Positions 6,793-15,648 of a DNA stretch of 64,000 bases are shown here, one piece after another. Within the stretch, counting starts at the first letter, position 1. Each line of letters opens with the position of its first letter. The position numbers were made by a program, and so were the translations under genes. Under the pieces are notes generated by a model. The model had not been told where the DNA came from and made no database searches. It saw only the letters and a list, made by a program, of their open reading frames with translations. This stretch comes from DASRDB01 sp035652815 (GTDB lineage Bacteria; Chloroflexota; Ktedonobacteria; Ktedonobacterales; Ktedonobacteraceae): NCBI GenBank assembly GCA_035652815.1, contig DASRDB010000019.1:124001-188000 (forward strand), written 5' to 3'.

Positions 6793-6830
6793 GCGGTCAA
6801 ACCTTTTGACCGCTTAATCCTGTTTAAATT
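6776..6830. terminator. 26-bp perfect palindrome overlapping the XRE stop codon
   Basis: Arms 6776-6801 and 6805-6830 are perfect reverse complements with a 3-nt loop (CCT). The left arm contains the last codons and stop of the XRE gene. The arms also carry GCGGTCAAA, like the iterons upstream. It probably serves as a bidirectional terminator toward the convergent gene at 6861. Confidence 0.7.
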
Positions 6831-6860
6831 CCCGTCTATATACACCTTTCAGCACTTTCC

Positions 6861-7175
6861 CTACCCCCTCCGCCAACGCGCCTGTTCCTTTTCAGGAAGC
6901 AACGAGATATATTCTGGATGGCGACGGATATAGGAGACGACGAACGAGCAGAGGGGATAGACGGTAAGATTCTGCGCCTTCGCATCCTCTAGAGCGGTAT
7001 GGGTGAGCTTTTGTGCGATGCCGTGACCCTCTATGGGTGGGGGGACTTCGGTGTGCAGGTAATACATGTTGTTCCCTTCCCGTTCGTAGACCAGGACAGA
7101 CAGATAATTGCCAACCCTCGCCTCGTAGCGTTGTTTGGCCTCATTATGGATGACTTCTATGTTCTCGTAGTCCAT
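6861..7175 (-). CDS. Small GNAT-type N-acetyltransferase (YidJ/YjdJ family)
   Basis: A 104-residue protein of the short GCN5-related acetyltransferase family (Acetyltransf_CG). The hallmark is EVPPPIEGHGIAQKLTHTAL, the acetyl-CoA loop with G-x-G-I-A, followed by VYPLCSFVVSYIRRHPEY, where the C-x-(F/Y)-V segment and terminal HPEY are conserved. These small cytosolic enzymes have uncertain substrates. It is convergent with the XRE gene and shares the palindromic terminator with it. Confidence 0.88.
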   Translation of the reverse strand: MDYENIEVIHNEAKQRYEARVGNYLSVLVYEREGNNMYYLHTEVPPPIEGHGIAQKLTHTALEDAKAQNLTVYPLCSFVVSYIRRHPEYISLLPEKEQARWRRG

Positions 7176-7314
7176 GCTTGCTGGCTCCTGCTTAAAAGAG
7201 GAAATGTTCCCCGCCCTATTTAAATAAAGCGAGGAACTGTTGTATGGACTATATCATATATCTTCGCGCAAAGGTAAGAAAGCTGCACAAATTGCCTGTT
7301 AGCGCTTTTCCTGC

Positions 7315-8142
7315 CTACTTTTCATCCCCCAATAAGGCGTTTTCCATGAACTCTTCGGCTTGCAAGACGAGTGGCAGCATCTTTTGCTCTTGCCTGGATA
7401 AGTTCCCATCTTTTTCTTCATCAAAGATGAGCGTATCGAGGATGAGCAGGCATTCGATCAGGAAGAAACCCGCGCCAAAGGCCAGGAAATAGACCCACTT
7501 GAGCGTGGAGAGTTTGGTGATGGCGAGGATCAGTACAATCACACCGATCATGATCCATACGTTTCTCATGCCAAAGCGTTGCCAGCGCCTGGTTTGAAAC
7601 CGCTTTTCCTGGTTCATCTCAGACCCGTATTCTCGATACATGTTTCTTCTATGCTGCCTGACTTCCTCGAAGGTTACTGGCCGCAAGCTCGTGAAAAGGG
7701 CATGTAGACCTTCCCATAAGGGGTACAGGGGAGTAAAAAGTCCCGCGAGTGCAATCAGTGGAATGCTGAGGCCGGTTAGGTGATGGTACAGCAGACCGGA
7801 AAGAACGCCAAGAGAGAGCAGGAAGATCAACAACGCCGCGACCGTCAGGGTAATACCATGTCGCCGCTTCATTTGTCTTTGTAGAAGCAAGTGCAGGCGG
7901 TGAAATTCAAATCCTGGCTTCGGTAATCGCTTTGGTTGATATTGCACGATCCTTTCGGGGGGATAGTTGCGAATAAGCATGTCCATCATACGGTATTCTA
8001 ATTGTGTTGCGGAACACGCCGGGCAGTCAGCTAAGTGTTTTAACAGCTTATCGACCTCTTCTGAGGGAAGATCTTCCATGCGTGTAAGCGCCAGTTTTTC
8101 CGCCCATTCTACACAGGGCTGAACCATCTTCTTATCGCTCAT
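7315..8142 (-). CDS. Membrane anti-sigma factor with zinc-finger head
   Basis: A 275-residue protein. The N-terminal 45 residues carry an anti-sigma zinc-binding pattern: C10, H36, C40 and C43 (HLADCPAC). After a basic linker there are about four hydrophobic segments, near 95-115, 122-145, 195-212 and 215-235, and an acidic cytosolic tail. Its place downstream of an ECF sigma gene on the same strand fits a sigma/anti-sigma pair: the zinc head would hold the sigma factor at the membrane until a signal arrives. The gap to the sigma stop is 262 bp, longer than usual for translationally coupled pairs, so it may have its own promoter. Confidence 0.8.
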   Translation of the reverse strand: MSDKKMVQPCVEWAEKLALTRMEDLPSEEVDKLLKHLADCPACSATQLEYRMMDMLIRNYPPERIVQYQPKRLPKPGFEFHRLHLLLQRQMKRRHGITLTVAALLIFLLSLGVLSGLLYHHLTGLSIPLIALAGLFTPLYPLWEGLHALFTSLRPVTFEEVRQHRRNMYREYGSEMNQEKRFQTRRWQRFGMRNVWIMIGVIVLILAITKLSTLKWVYFLAFGAGFFLIECLLILDTLIFDEEKDGNLSRQEQKMLPLVLQAEEFMENALLGDEK

Positions 8143-8404
8143 TGTAGTATGCTCTTTCTCTTTTCAAATCTGTAGTCTTGGGAACAAAATGTACAGGTTA
8201 CTTGTCTTCCATTCCACCGTCCTGGTTCTCTCATCTACACTCTTGATGACGAGGAATTGATAAATATTTTAATAAGCGTACTAGAAATCAATGCAATAGA
8301 TATATGATATATTCCTAAAGGGAACACATAAGCCCGTAGACGCACTTTTGGTTCTCTTTATTTATGGTTCTCTTTATAAGAGGAGAGAATTAATGAGTTC
8401 GGCG

Positions 8405-9070
8405 TTAGCCCGTTTCATCTCTCATTTTCTTATAAATGAGCAGGGCTTTCTTGCGAGCGTTGCTAAGATATGTTCCAACACTTCCTGGTGTTATATCGAG
8501 AATATGCGCGATGTCTTCGGTCGGAAAGCCATGTGTATAGAGCAACAGGCACTGCTGCTCCTTAGGAGGCAACTTTTGGATAGCGTGCATCATCAGTTCC
8601 TGAGCGGCGATCATCTCCTCAAAATCTGCCTGATTCTCGTCCAGGTTATCTTCATGGTCGTCTAACGGCTCCGGCTGTCTGTGCTTTTGTGACTGCTTTT
8701 GACGGAGGAAGTCGAGTGCAACACGCTTCGCAATGGTATAGAGCCAGCTACGAAAACGTGTTGCATCTTGCAAACTGGGCAGGCTATACCAGGCTCGAAT
8801 AAAGGTAAAGGCCGCCAGATCATGCGCATCCTCCACGCTATGAACCATCTGGGCCAGGTAGCGAAAAATTGCCCAATAGTACCGCGCGAAAAGTTCGGCA
8901 AAGGCGTCATCATCGCCTTGCCTGGCTCTGTTGACCAGATCAGCTTCGTCAGATGGCGTCTGGTTCCTGCCCATCATCATGGTGTAGGCGGCAAGCGGGA
9001 AAGCGAAGAAGAGAAGCATACGATTGAGGCGGGACACAGTACGGAAAACACCGGTTTCTGTTTGAGACAT
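8405..9070 (-). CDS. ECF-type RNA polymerase sigma factor
   Basis: A 221-residue sigma-70 family factor of the extracytoplasmic-function type. Region 2 is seen at ALVNRARQGDDDAFAELFAR-like residues 45-110, with FRSWLYTIAKRVALDFLR at its end. Region 4 is at 160-210: LPPKEQQCLLLYTHGFPTED followed by IAHILDITPGSVGTYLSNAR. The start is ATG at 9070, with AGGAGAGG 5 nt upstream. The frame is open to 9163 but has no ribosome site there. Residues 14-33 are hydrophobic (MLLFFAFPLAAYTMMMG), an unusual N-terminal extension for a soluble sigma factor. The downstream anti-sigma gene is the likely partner. Confidence 0.9.
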   Translation of the reverse strand: MSQTETGVFRTVSRLNRMLLFFAFPLAAYTMMMGRNQTPSDEADLVNRARQGDDDAFAELFARYYWAIFRYLAQMVHSVEDAHDLAAFTFIRAWYSLPSLQDATRFRSWLYTIAKRVALDFLRQKQSQKHRQPEPLDDHEDNLDENQADFEEMIAAQELMMHAIQKLPPKEQQCLLLYTHGFPTEDIAHILDITPGSVGTYLSNARKKALLIYKKMRDETG

Positions 9071-9361
9071 AGTTCCTCTCCTTATGAATGAAGCAGGACG
9101 CAACGAGAAAATCCGGCAACGGCCACTAATAAGTGCTTTTTTGCGGCTGGTAATTGCAACCAAAGCCGGGTGATCGAGGCTTAGCTTAATGGAAGAGGAA
9201 TTTGGAAGTCTTTGTATTTTCTGGTCATTTCAGCGGCATTTTGCTTTATTACACAAGACAACTGCACGTCAATACTATTGAGAGTGCAATCATATAAATC
9301 AAGCATCTTTCTATAAGGTGCAGGGACGCAGCAAATATCAAGTGTAGAAAGGAAAGCCGTA

Positions 9362-12112
9362 GTGAACCGTAAAGACAAAGCTCAACCAAACGAATTGTTG
9401 CAATACGAGCGGAAACAACGCGGCTGGCCGCGCAGGTATGTTGCCGATCAGGTAGGGGTAGCGGAGGAGAGTCTGGTGGGGAAGTGGGAACGCCAGGGAG
9501 TGATGCCGCGCCCAGAAAACCTGGCCCGCCTATGTCAACTTTTCGGGAAAAGCGTGAGAGAACTGGGCTTTGTGAAAAAAGGGGAAGTGCCTTACTGGAA
9601 TGTTCCGCATCCTCCTGACCCATTTTTCACCGGGCGCGACGATGTTCTCACATTCCTGCACCAGGTTTTGACTCCTGGCAAGGATTGGGTATGGTCTCAA
9701 ACAGTGGCAGTAACGGGACTTGAGGGGGTGGGTAAGACAGAGGTAGCTGTCGAGTATGCCTATTGCTACAGAAATGAGTATCATGCGATATTCTGGGTGA
9801 AAGCTGAAGCAGGTGAGTCAATGATTTCGGACTTCGACGCGATTGCCCGATTGTTGCATCTTCCAGGATATGACGAGAAAGACCAGGAGAAGACTTTACA
9901 CGTGCTGCATCAATGGATGGAGTCGATCAATCGCTGGCTGTTGATCCTGGATAATGTCGAGGACATGAATAGCATTCGCAGGTTTTTCCCTCAAAAAGGA
10001 CGTGGATGCGTTCTACTAACAACGCGCATGCACGCAACGAATTTTGTGCCGCATGTGATTGAGCTTGGCGGACTGGAACCGGACGAAGGCGCTCATTTTC
10101 TTCTCCAACGAGCGAAGTTGTTAGCAAGTAATAGAGTTCACGGGCGAGATATATCCGAACTGATGGAGCAAGCGAAAGAGCTTTCACGATTACTGGGTGG
10201 TCTCCCTTTCGCTCTCGAGGAAGCAGCAGCCTATATTGAGGAAACGGGTTGTTCATTAACGGAATATCTCCAACTGCGGCGAGTTGATAGCACGCCGTTT
10301 TTTTTTGAGCATCCCATTGCGGCCTCAACGTTCAGACTTTCCTTTGAGAAGGTGAAGCAATCCCAACCTCTGGCTGCTGAGCTACTGAAGTTGCTCGTTT
10401 TCCTGCATCCCGATGCCATTCCAGAGGAAATTATACTCGATGCAGCCGGTGAACTTGGACCAGATTTGAAGATACTGGCTGGTGATAAGCTACGATTGAA
10501 CCTTCTTTTAGGTGAGTTGCTTCGCTATTCACTTATCAAACGTTCTCAGGATATCCTCTCAATGCACCGCCTCGTGCAGGCAGTTCTCAAAAGTACACTT
10601 GACCAAAATGCGCAGCGCCAATGGGCAGAACGCGCCATTTGTGCTGTCAACTCCCTTTTCCCTGAAGTTCATCCTGCCTCCTGGGATACATGCGAGCGGC
10701 TTCTTTCCTCGGCCCAGACCTGTAGCGACCTGGTAATACGCTATCAAATAGCTTCACCTGAGTCCGACCGGTTGCTTGATCTGGCGGGATATTACTTGTA
10801 TGAGCGCGGGCGTTATGCCGAGTCAGAAACTCTGCTTTCTCAAGCATTGAGGATTCGCGAACGGGTAATGGGAAGAGAGCATCGTGATAGAGCTATCAGC
10901 CTCGATCATCTCGGACTGCTTTATAAAGCACAGGGAGAGTTAGAGAAAGCGCAGCCACTTTTTCAACGCGCTCTGACTATTCTTGAAAAGGAATTGGGGC
11001 CAGAGCATCCCGAGACAGCCACGATTTTGTACCATCAGGGTCTACTCTATCACGCCAGTGGAAAATATGCAGATGCCCGATCACTTTACCTGCGGGCGTT
11101 TTCGATTAAAAAACGGAATCTTTCTCGCAATCATCCCGATATTGCGGTCATCCTTGACGACTTAGCGGTACTGACTGCTGATATGGGCAATTATGCACGC
11201 GCTATCACGCTTGAGCAACTCGTCCTTTCCCTGAAACATCGCTTGTTTGGCGAGGTGCATCCTGATATTGCAGTCAGCCTGGGTAATCTTGCTGCGTTTT
11301 ATCATGCCAGTGGGCAATATGAGATCGCTGCTCCGCTCTACCTGCACGCGGCTGAAACCTTTGAGCAAACGCTGGGAACCAGGCATCCTTCCACGTTTAT
11401 GACCTATGATAATCTGGCTGGACTCTATATTGATCAGGGAAAATATGAAGAGGCATTGCATCTTTCAGAAAAGGTGTTACGAAGCAGGGAGCAGGTGCTG
11501 GGAAAAGAACATCCAGACCTCTGCCAGAGCCTCGTGCAATTGGGCCTGATTTACCAGGCGAGGCGCGCATACGCAAAAGCACATGCTTACTTTAAACGGT
11601 CACTAAACATTTATGAAAAAGTGTATGGCCTTGAGCATCCTTATACGGCTGGCAGTCAGACCTATCTCGCTGATGTGCTGACATTGCTGGGCAGGGCAGA
11701 TGAGGCCTATATTCTCGTTAAACTTGCTCTAGCATATAAAAAAAGGACCCTGGGGGCCGACCATCCTTCCTTTGCAACGACTTTAAATAGTCTGGCCGCA
11801 ATCCATTACGCGCAAGGAGATATAAAGCAAGCGAGGATGTATGCAGAACAGGCCTTGAAGATTCGCGAAAAGACGCTCCATCCATCTCATCTACAGCTTG
11901 CCGAGAGCCTGCTCGCTCTAGCGCGCATGGCAACGGATGAAAACCACTTGAATGAGGCCGCGACATTGTTAGAACGCGCTATTGCCATTCAAGAGCAAGC
12001 AAAAGGCGCGGAACATCCTGACGTGAAGCACCTGAAAGCCATGTATGCAAGTGTAGTAAAGCGATTAGCGTCAAGGGACTACATCGATAAAGAGACGTAT
12101 TCCAGCACATAA
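9362..12112 (+). CDS. XRE-NB-ARC-TPR STAND protein 1
   Basis: A 916-residue signal-transduction ATPase. In order: an XRE helix-turn-helix (residues 10-65); an NB-ARC/AAA-like NTPase with Walker A GLEGVGKT at 119-126 and Walker B LLILDN at 193-198; a winged-helix-like linker; and from about 490 to 900 about ten tetratricopeptide repeats of the 42-residue kinesin-light-chain type, with recurring EHPxxA and YxxAxxLYxRAL signatures. STAND proteins switch between closed and open oligomeric forms when the repeat domain binds a ligand. Here the HTH implies transcriptional output, though defence or other signalling cannot be excluded. The start is GTG at 9362, with AAAGGA upstream. It is transcribed away from the sigma factor gene. 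Confidence 0.88.
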   Translation: MNRKDKAQPNELLQYERKQRGWPRRYVADQVGVAEESLVGKWERQGVMPRPENLARLCQLFGKSVRELGFVKKGEVPYWNVPHPPDPFFTGRDDVLTFLHQVLTPGKDWVWSQTVAVTGLEGVGKTEVAVEYAYCYRNEYHAIFWVKAEAGESMISDFDAIARLLHLPGYDEKDQEKTLHVLHQWMESINRWLLILDNVEDMNSIRRFFPQKGRGCVLLTTRMHATNFVPHVIELGGLEPDEGAHFLLQRAKLLASNRVHGRDISELMEQAKELSRLLGGLPFALEEAAAYIEETGCSLTEYLQLRRVDSTPFFFEHPIAASTFRLSFEKVKQSQPLAAELLKLLVFLHPDAIPEEIILDAAGELGPDLKILAGDKLRLNLLLGELLRYSLIKRSQDILSMHRLVQAVLKSTLDQNAQRQWAERAICAVNSLFPEVHPASWDTCERLLSSAQTCSDLVIRYQIASPESDRLLDLAGYYLYERGRYAESETLLSQALRIRERVMGREHRDRAISLDHLGLLYKAQGELEKAQPLFQRALTILEKELGPEHPETATILYHQGLLYHASGKYADARSLYLRAFSIKKRNLSRNHPDIAVILDDLAVLTADMGNYARAITLEQLVLSLKHRLFGEVHPDIAVSLGNLAAFYHASGQYEIAAPLYLHAAETFEQTLGTRHPSTFMTYDNLAGLYIDQGKYEEALHLSEKVLRSREQVLGKEHPDLCQSLVQLGLIYQARRAYAKAHAYFKRSLNIYEKVYGLEHPYTAGSQTYLADVLTLLGRADEAYILVKLALAYKKRTLGADHPSFATTLNSLAAIHYAQGDIKQARMYAEQALKIREKTLHPSHLQLAESLLALARMATDENHLNEAATLLERAIAIQEQAKGAEHPDVKHLKAMYASVVKRLASRDYIDKETYSST

Positions 12113-12180
12113 GACCTTGCAAATACAGCCAGCTTTTGTCATCATATGTTCAGGCAACTAATGTATGAGGGAAAATTGAT

Positions 12181-12531
12181 ATGCCTGAGCATTATCCAAC
12201 TGATCGCGAGTCGTTAGAGCGCGATACTGATATTAGCTATATAATTGCCGGTGGGCCGGGAGGCCAGCATCGCAACAAAGTAGAAACGGGTGTGCGGCTG
12301 GTGCATCGTCCTACCGGTCTGACCGTTACGGCAACGGAGCGGCGCTCGCAATATGCCAATCGAGAGGCCGCCTTCGAGCGCCTGGCACAGCGACTTGAGG
12401 AACGCCAACGAGAGGTAAAGCCGCGCAAAGCGACTCGTCCGACGGCTGCCAGCAGGGTACGCAGGTTAGAGACGAAGCGGCGCAAGAGTTTAGTGAAACA
12501 ACTTCGCTCGGCTCCTCCTGCGCAGGAATAG
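12181..12531 (+). CDS. Release-factor-like protein with GGQ motif (ArfB-like)
   Basis: A 116-residue single-domain protein carrying the peptidyl-tRNA hydrolysis motif GGPGGQHRNKVETGVRL near residues 24-40, the catalytic GGQ of class I release factors. The C-terminus is rich in Arg and Lys (TAASRVRRLETKRRKSLVKQ), as in ArfB/YaeJ, whose basic tail enters the empty mRNA channel of stalled ribosomes. It is shorter than typical ArfB (about 140), so a related RF-H-like role is possible. It lacks the codon-recognition domain of full release factors. The start is ATG at 12181 with GAGGG upstream. It is convergent with the esterase gene, 2 bp apart. Confidence 0.85.
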   Translation: MPEHYPTDRESLERDTDISYIIAGGPGGQHRNKVETGVRLVHRPTGLTVTATERRSQYANREAAFERLAQRLEERQREVKPRKATRPTAASRVRRLETKRRKSLVKQLRSAPPAQE

Positions 12532-12533
12532 CC

Positions 12534-13205
12534 TTATACTCGTTTGTTTTCGAGAAACCAGTCATAGAGCTGCGGATTATCGTAGGTTTCTGTCCACGAG
12601 TCGTGTTCTGCTTGGGGATAAATAGTGAGGCGGACATTGCCACCGCATTTTTTCAGCGTCTCAACCATGTCAATCGAACTCTGAAGCGGCACGATAGTAT
12701 CTTTTGCCCCGTGAAAAGCCCAGACAGGCAGATGTGCAATGGCGCATACATGCTCCGGGTCGCCACCTCCACAGATGGGCGCGATTGCCGCGAAACGCTG
12801 AGGAGCAGCAATGGCTAATGCCCATGTCCCGTAACCGCCCATGCTAAGACCTGTGAGGTAAATGCGCTCTTCGTCGATGGGATAGGTGCGCAACACTTCA
12901 TCAAGCAGCGCATTCAGCACATGCGGGTACCAGCGATTATCAGGCAGGCATTGAGGCGAGACAACGATAAAAGGGAAGTCCTGCGAACCGTGTAACGCCT
13001 GCAACTTTTTGGGTAGCCCCTGTGTTTTTACGAGGTCTACGTGCTTGCCACGTTCCCCTGCTCCATGCAGGAACAGGATGAGCGGCCACCGCTTTTGTGG
13101 TAGGGCCTCGTAATCTCTTGGAAGGTACAGTAAGTAGTGTGAGGATATTACGTTTGGGTAAGATGCCTGCCATGTCTCTTCTTGCTGGGTGCCTGGAATG
13201 CGCAT
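12534..13205 (-). CDS. Alpha/beta hydrolase (predicted esterase/peptidase)
   Basis: A 223-residue serine hydrolase. The oxyanion region is PLILFLHGAGERG (about 41-53), the nucleophile elbow GLSMGGYG (about 118-125), the acid D in GAKDTIVP (about 171) and the His in QAEHDSW (about 203). The layout matches the predicted-peptidase/phospholipase-carboxylesterase group. There is no signal peptide, so it should be cytosolic, and its substrate is unknown. The ATG at 13205 has GAAGGAG 6 nt upstream. Confidence 0.88.
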   Translation of the reverse strand: MRIPGTQQEETWQASYPNVISSHYLLYLPRDYEALPQKRWPLILFLHGAGERGKHVDLVKTQGLPKKLQALHGSQDFPFIVVSPQCLPDNRWYPHVLNALLDEVLRTYPIDEERIYLTGLSMGGYGTWALAIAAPQRFAAIAPICGGGDPEHVCAIAHLPVWAFHGAKDTIVPLQSSIDMVETLKKCGGNVRLTIYPQAEHDSWTETYDNPQLYDWFLENKRV

Positions 13206-13311
13206 GTTCGCTCCTTCTTTCTCTGTTCCTATAGCCTATCATGCTGAGTTCCCGCGTGTCCAGTGTTTAGGTAAGAAAGGTGACGCCAGATTTTTGCAGG
13301 GAGAGATTCTG

Positions 13312-13382
13312 AAAGACACCCGCAAGGGGATGTCTCTACACCTTAACGGAGAAGGTAGAGACATCCCCTTGCGGGTGTCTTT
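13312..13382. terminator. 28-bp inverted repeat, probable terminator
   Basis: Arms 13312-13339 and 13355-13382 are perfect reverse complements around a 15-nt loop. It lies 33 bp beyond the stop of the HD-GYP gene on the minus strand and about 105 bp upstream of the esterase start. T-runs follow on both strands. Confidence 0.75.
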
Positions 13383-13415
13383 TGTACTCGGTAAGAAAGA
13401 TAAGCTCAAACGCCT

Positions 13416-14153
13416 TTAAACCACTATGTGCAGTCGTAACGTCTGCTCCATTGATGGTGCGAGCAGACAGAAATGCGTCACCAGATTGGGATCGAACTGC
13501 GTCCCTGCGCATTGTGCGAGTTCTTCAAGGGCCTCTGAACACGTATGAGGACATGGATGGTAGGCGCGGGGGTGGGTCATGACATCGTAAGCGTCGGCAA
13601 TGGAGATCAGACGAGCGCCGAGTGGAATGGAGAGACCTTGCAGGCCACATGGATAACCTCTGCCGTTCCAGCGCTCGTGGTGATGAAAGACCGAAAGCGC
13701 AGCCAGCTTGAGTTGCCGGTGTTGTAAGAGCAGCCAGGTTCCTCGATAACAGTGCTTTTGAATCTCTTGAAATTCCTGGGTGCTTAGAGGAGCATTTTTA
13801 TGTAGCAGTTCGCAGGGCAGGCTCAACTTTCCTATGTCGTGAAAGAGTCCGGCAAGCTCAATCGCAGCAGCCGTTTGTGGGGGCAGGTCAAGATTGGCAA
13901 CCAGGTAAGCAACCAGCGCATGTACTCGTAACGAGTGCTGGTAGAGTTCCAGGTCTTTGTCCGCGAGCGAGCGCAGTAGCGAGGATAAGACGTCGAGCAG
14001 CAAAGCCGGTTCCGTATCATCCTCGTGGGGTAAAGGGTGATATTCTTCACCGGGGCGATAGGTTAATCTGAGGAGCAAGCTTTCAAGCGAGTTCGCTCTT
14101 TGTAGTAGCGTACCAGACGTATTTGAACATCGTTGTGGTTGTTCCATCTCCAT
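13416..14153 (-). CDS. HD-GYP domain phosphohydrolase
   Basis: A 245-residue protein with a C-terminal HD-GYP domain, the family that hydrolyses cyclic di-GMP. Visible motifs are the first-helix His in QHSLRVHALV (about 73-82), LAGLFHDIGKLSLP (about 100-113, the HD pair), HHHERWNGRGYPCGL (about 157-171, the GYP motif), and ARLISIADAYDVMT (about 179-192). The N-terminal 55 residues lack a recognisable sensor domain. No GGDEF partner is nearby, and whether it acts on c-di-GMP is from family knowledge. The start at 14153 has GAGGAG just upstream; an ATG two codons later is equally good. Confidence 0.9.
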   Translation of the reverse strand: MEMEQPQRCSNTSGTLLQRANSLESLLLRLTYRPGEEYHPLPHEDDTEPALLLDVLSSLLRSLADKDLELYQHSLRVHALVAYLVANLDLPPQTAAAIELAGLFHDIGKLSLPCELLHKNAPLSTQEFQEIQKHCYRGTWLLLQHRQLKLAALSVFHHHERWNGRGYPCGLQGLSIPLGARLISIADAYDVMTHPRAYHPCPHTCSEALEELAQCAGTQFDPNLVTHFCLLAPSMEQTLRLHIVV

Positions 14154-14265
14154 AACTCCTCACCACCAGTTCACAAACAAACCATCCTACAAACCGGTAA
14201 TTATGGACGCCTGATTACATTATAATTGAGATTCAGGATATATGCAAGAATAATGAAAGTCCCTT

Positions 14266-14418
14266 GTAGGGGCGTGGGCTTGCCCCGCCCTCCGGCCTAT
14301 CAAACACAAATTCATCGTCGTCACGCAAACAGGGCGTGGGCTTGCCCCGCCCTCCGGCCTATCAAACACAAATTCATCGTCGTCACGCAAACAGGGCGGG
14401 GCAAGCCCACGCCCCTAC
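14266..14418. repeat. 62-bp tandem duplication flanked by 25-bp inverted ends
   Basis: A 62-bp unit occurs twice head to tail (14270-14331 and 14332-14393). The outer ends, 14266-14290 and 14394-14418, are perfect 25-bp inverted repeats starting GTAGGGGCGTGGGCTTGCCC. The right end overlaps the stop codon of the minus-strand oxidoreductase. It belongs with GTAGGG-type palindromes also seen at 22403-22503 and 54661-54690. Confidence 0.85.
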
Positions 14419-15581
14419 GCGGCGGAATGTACCAGTTGTTTGACGGTCTGCGGAAAGCGGGTTAGCCGGAAACGCTCCATAGGCACAGGCGGTTTTGTAT
14501 CGCAAACAAGCGCGCCTAACATTTCGCCGAGTAAAGGACCAAATTTGAAGGCATGCCCGCTCAACCCTGCTGCAATGATGATACGAGGTTCGGCAGGTAG
14601 CCTATCCAGGATAAAGTGTTCATCAGGCGTCACGTCATACATACATGAATCAATACGTGCCAGGGTTGCACGTGAGAGGTCCGGCAGCAGTTCAAGTATT
14701 TGTTGTTGCGTATGTGCTATGGCCTGCTCATCCACACGCGCTTTTTCATCTGGCTCAACCGGCGGGCCAAATGTATGCGAGGATACTTTTAGCCAGCCGT
14801 TGCAGCCAGCGTGAATGGGAAATCCGTAAAGATCGCGCGCCAGAAAGGATGGAAATATTTCTGACTGATACATTGAAGTCGGCAGTCCTGCGAAATAGAG
14901 CAAATATTGGCGAGTCAAACGGATAGGAAGACGGAACTCTGGCAGCAATTTATGCACCCAGCCGCCAACCGCCAGCACCACGCGGTCTGCTTCCAGGATT
15001 TCTCCCGAACTCAAACCAAGACGTAAAGGATGCCCCGGTCGGCTCTCGTCAATCTTTATCACCCGGCAATTTTCGCGAATAACAGCACCACGCTCACTGA
15101 GCAATGTTCGAAGTTGCCGCAAGCAGGTTGAAGCGTGAAGAATACCTCCCAATGAGTTGTAGGTAAAGTAATCATATTCCTCTGTATTAAACTGGGGAAA
15201 ACGTTGCTGGCATTGTTGCTTGCTTAATTGCCGCACCGGCACTCCAGACTCGCGCAACAGAGTATATGCCTGCTGCGTAAAACCATCCTGCTGATTACCA
15301 AGTACCAGGACACCGGTTGGAGTATAGAGGCTGGCTCCAGTCTTTTGCTCAAGTTCCTGCCAGCGCCGTAAACTCAAGCGCACCATTTCGCTGTAAAGAC
15401 GATCAGCTCCATATTCGAAGCGCAGCAGGCGCGAAAACCCATGTGAACTTCCCTGTTTATGATCTACCGCTGCCTGTTCCAGCACTGTCACCTTCTGCCT
15501 TCCGCCTTTCAAAAGGGCATAGGCTGTTGAAAGGCCAATAATTCCCGCTCCTACTACCACGATGCGTGGCTGATAGCTCAT
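14415..15581 (-). CDS. FAD-dependent oxidoreductase, monomeric sarcosine oxidase/MTOX-like
   Basis: A 388-residue flavoenzyme. The N-terminus has a dinucleotide-binding motif VVVGAGIIGLSTAYALLKGG and then the SSHGFSRLLRF segment typical of monomeric sarcosine oxidase and N-methyltryptophan oxidase. Near the C-terminus, CMYDVTPDEHFILD supplies the Cys that binds FAD covalently in that group, followed by GLSGHAFKFGP. It would oxidise a secondary or N-methyl amino acid to an imine with O2, making peroxide. The start is ATG at 15581 with GGAGAGAGG upstream, and a consensus promoter is placed to give a 32-nt leader. The stop TAG is contributed by the adjacent repeat. Confidence 0.9.
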   Translation of the reverse strand: MSYQPRIVVVGAGIIGLSTAYALLKGGRQKVTVLEQAAVDHKQGSSHGFSRLLRFEYGADRLYSEMVRLSLRRWQELEQKTGASLYTPTGVLVLGNQQDGFTQQAYTLLRESGVPVRQLSKQQCQQRFPQFNTEEYDYFTYNSLGGILHASTCLRQLRTLLSERGAVIRENCRVIKIDESRPGHPLRLGLSSGEILEADRVVLAVGGWVHKLLPEFRLPIRLTRQYLLYFAGLPTSMYQSEIFPSFLARDLYGFPIHAGCNGWLKVSSHTFGPPVEPDEKARVDEQAIAHTQQQILELLPDLSRATLARIDSCMYDVTPDEHFILDRLPAEPRIIIAAGLSGHAFKFGPLLGEMLGALVCDTKPPVPMERFRLTRFPQTVKQLVHSAA

Positions 15582-15619
15582 TTCCCTCTCTCCTATAGTG
15601 GTTTTTGAAGACAATGCTG

Positions 15620-15648
15620 AGTATAGCAGAAAGTACACTAAATGTCAA
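15620..15648 (-). promoter_or_regulatory. Consensus sigma-A promoter of the oxidoreductase gene
   Basis: On the minus strand, TTGACA (15648-15643), a 17-nt spacer and TATACT (15625-15620). This is one of the best promoter matches in the window. The expected start is near 15613. Confidence 0.85.

Noticed and set aside
14266..14418. Possible CRISPR array from the direct repeats
   Set aside because: Only two 62-bp units, identical throughout with no variable spacers, and enclosed by inverted ends.
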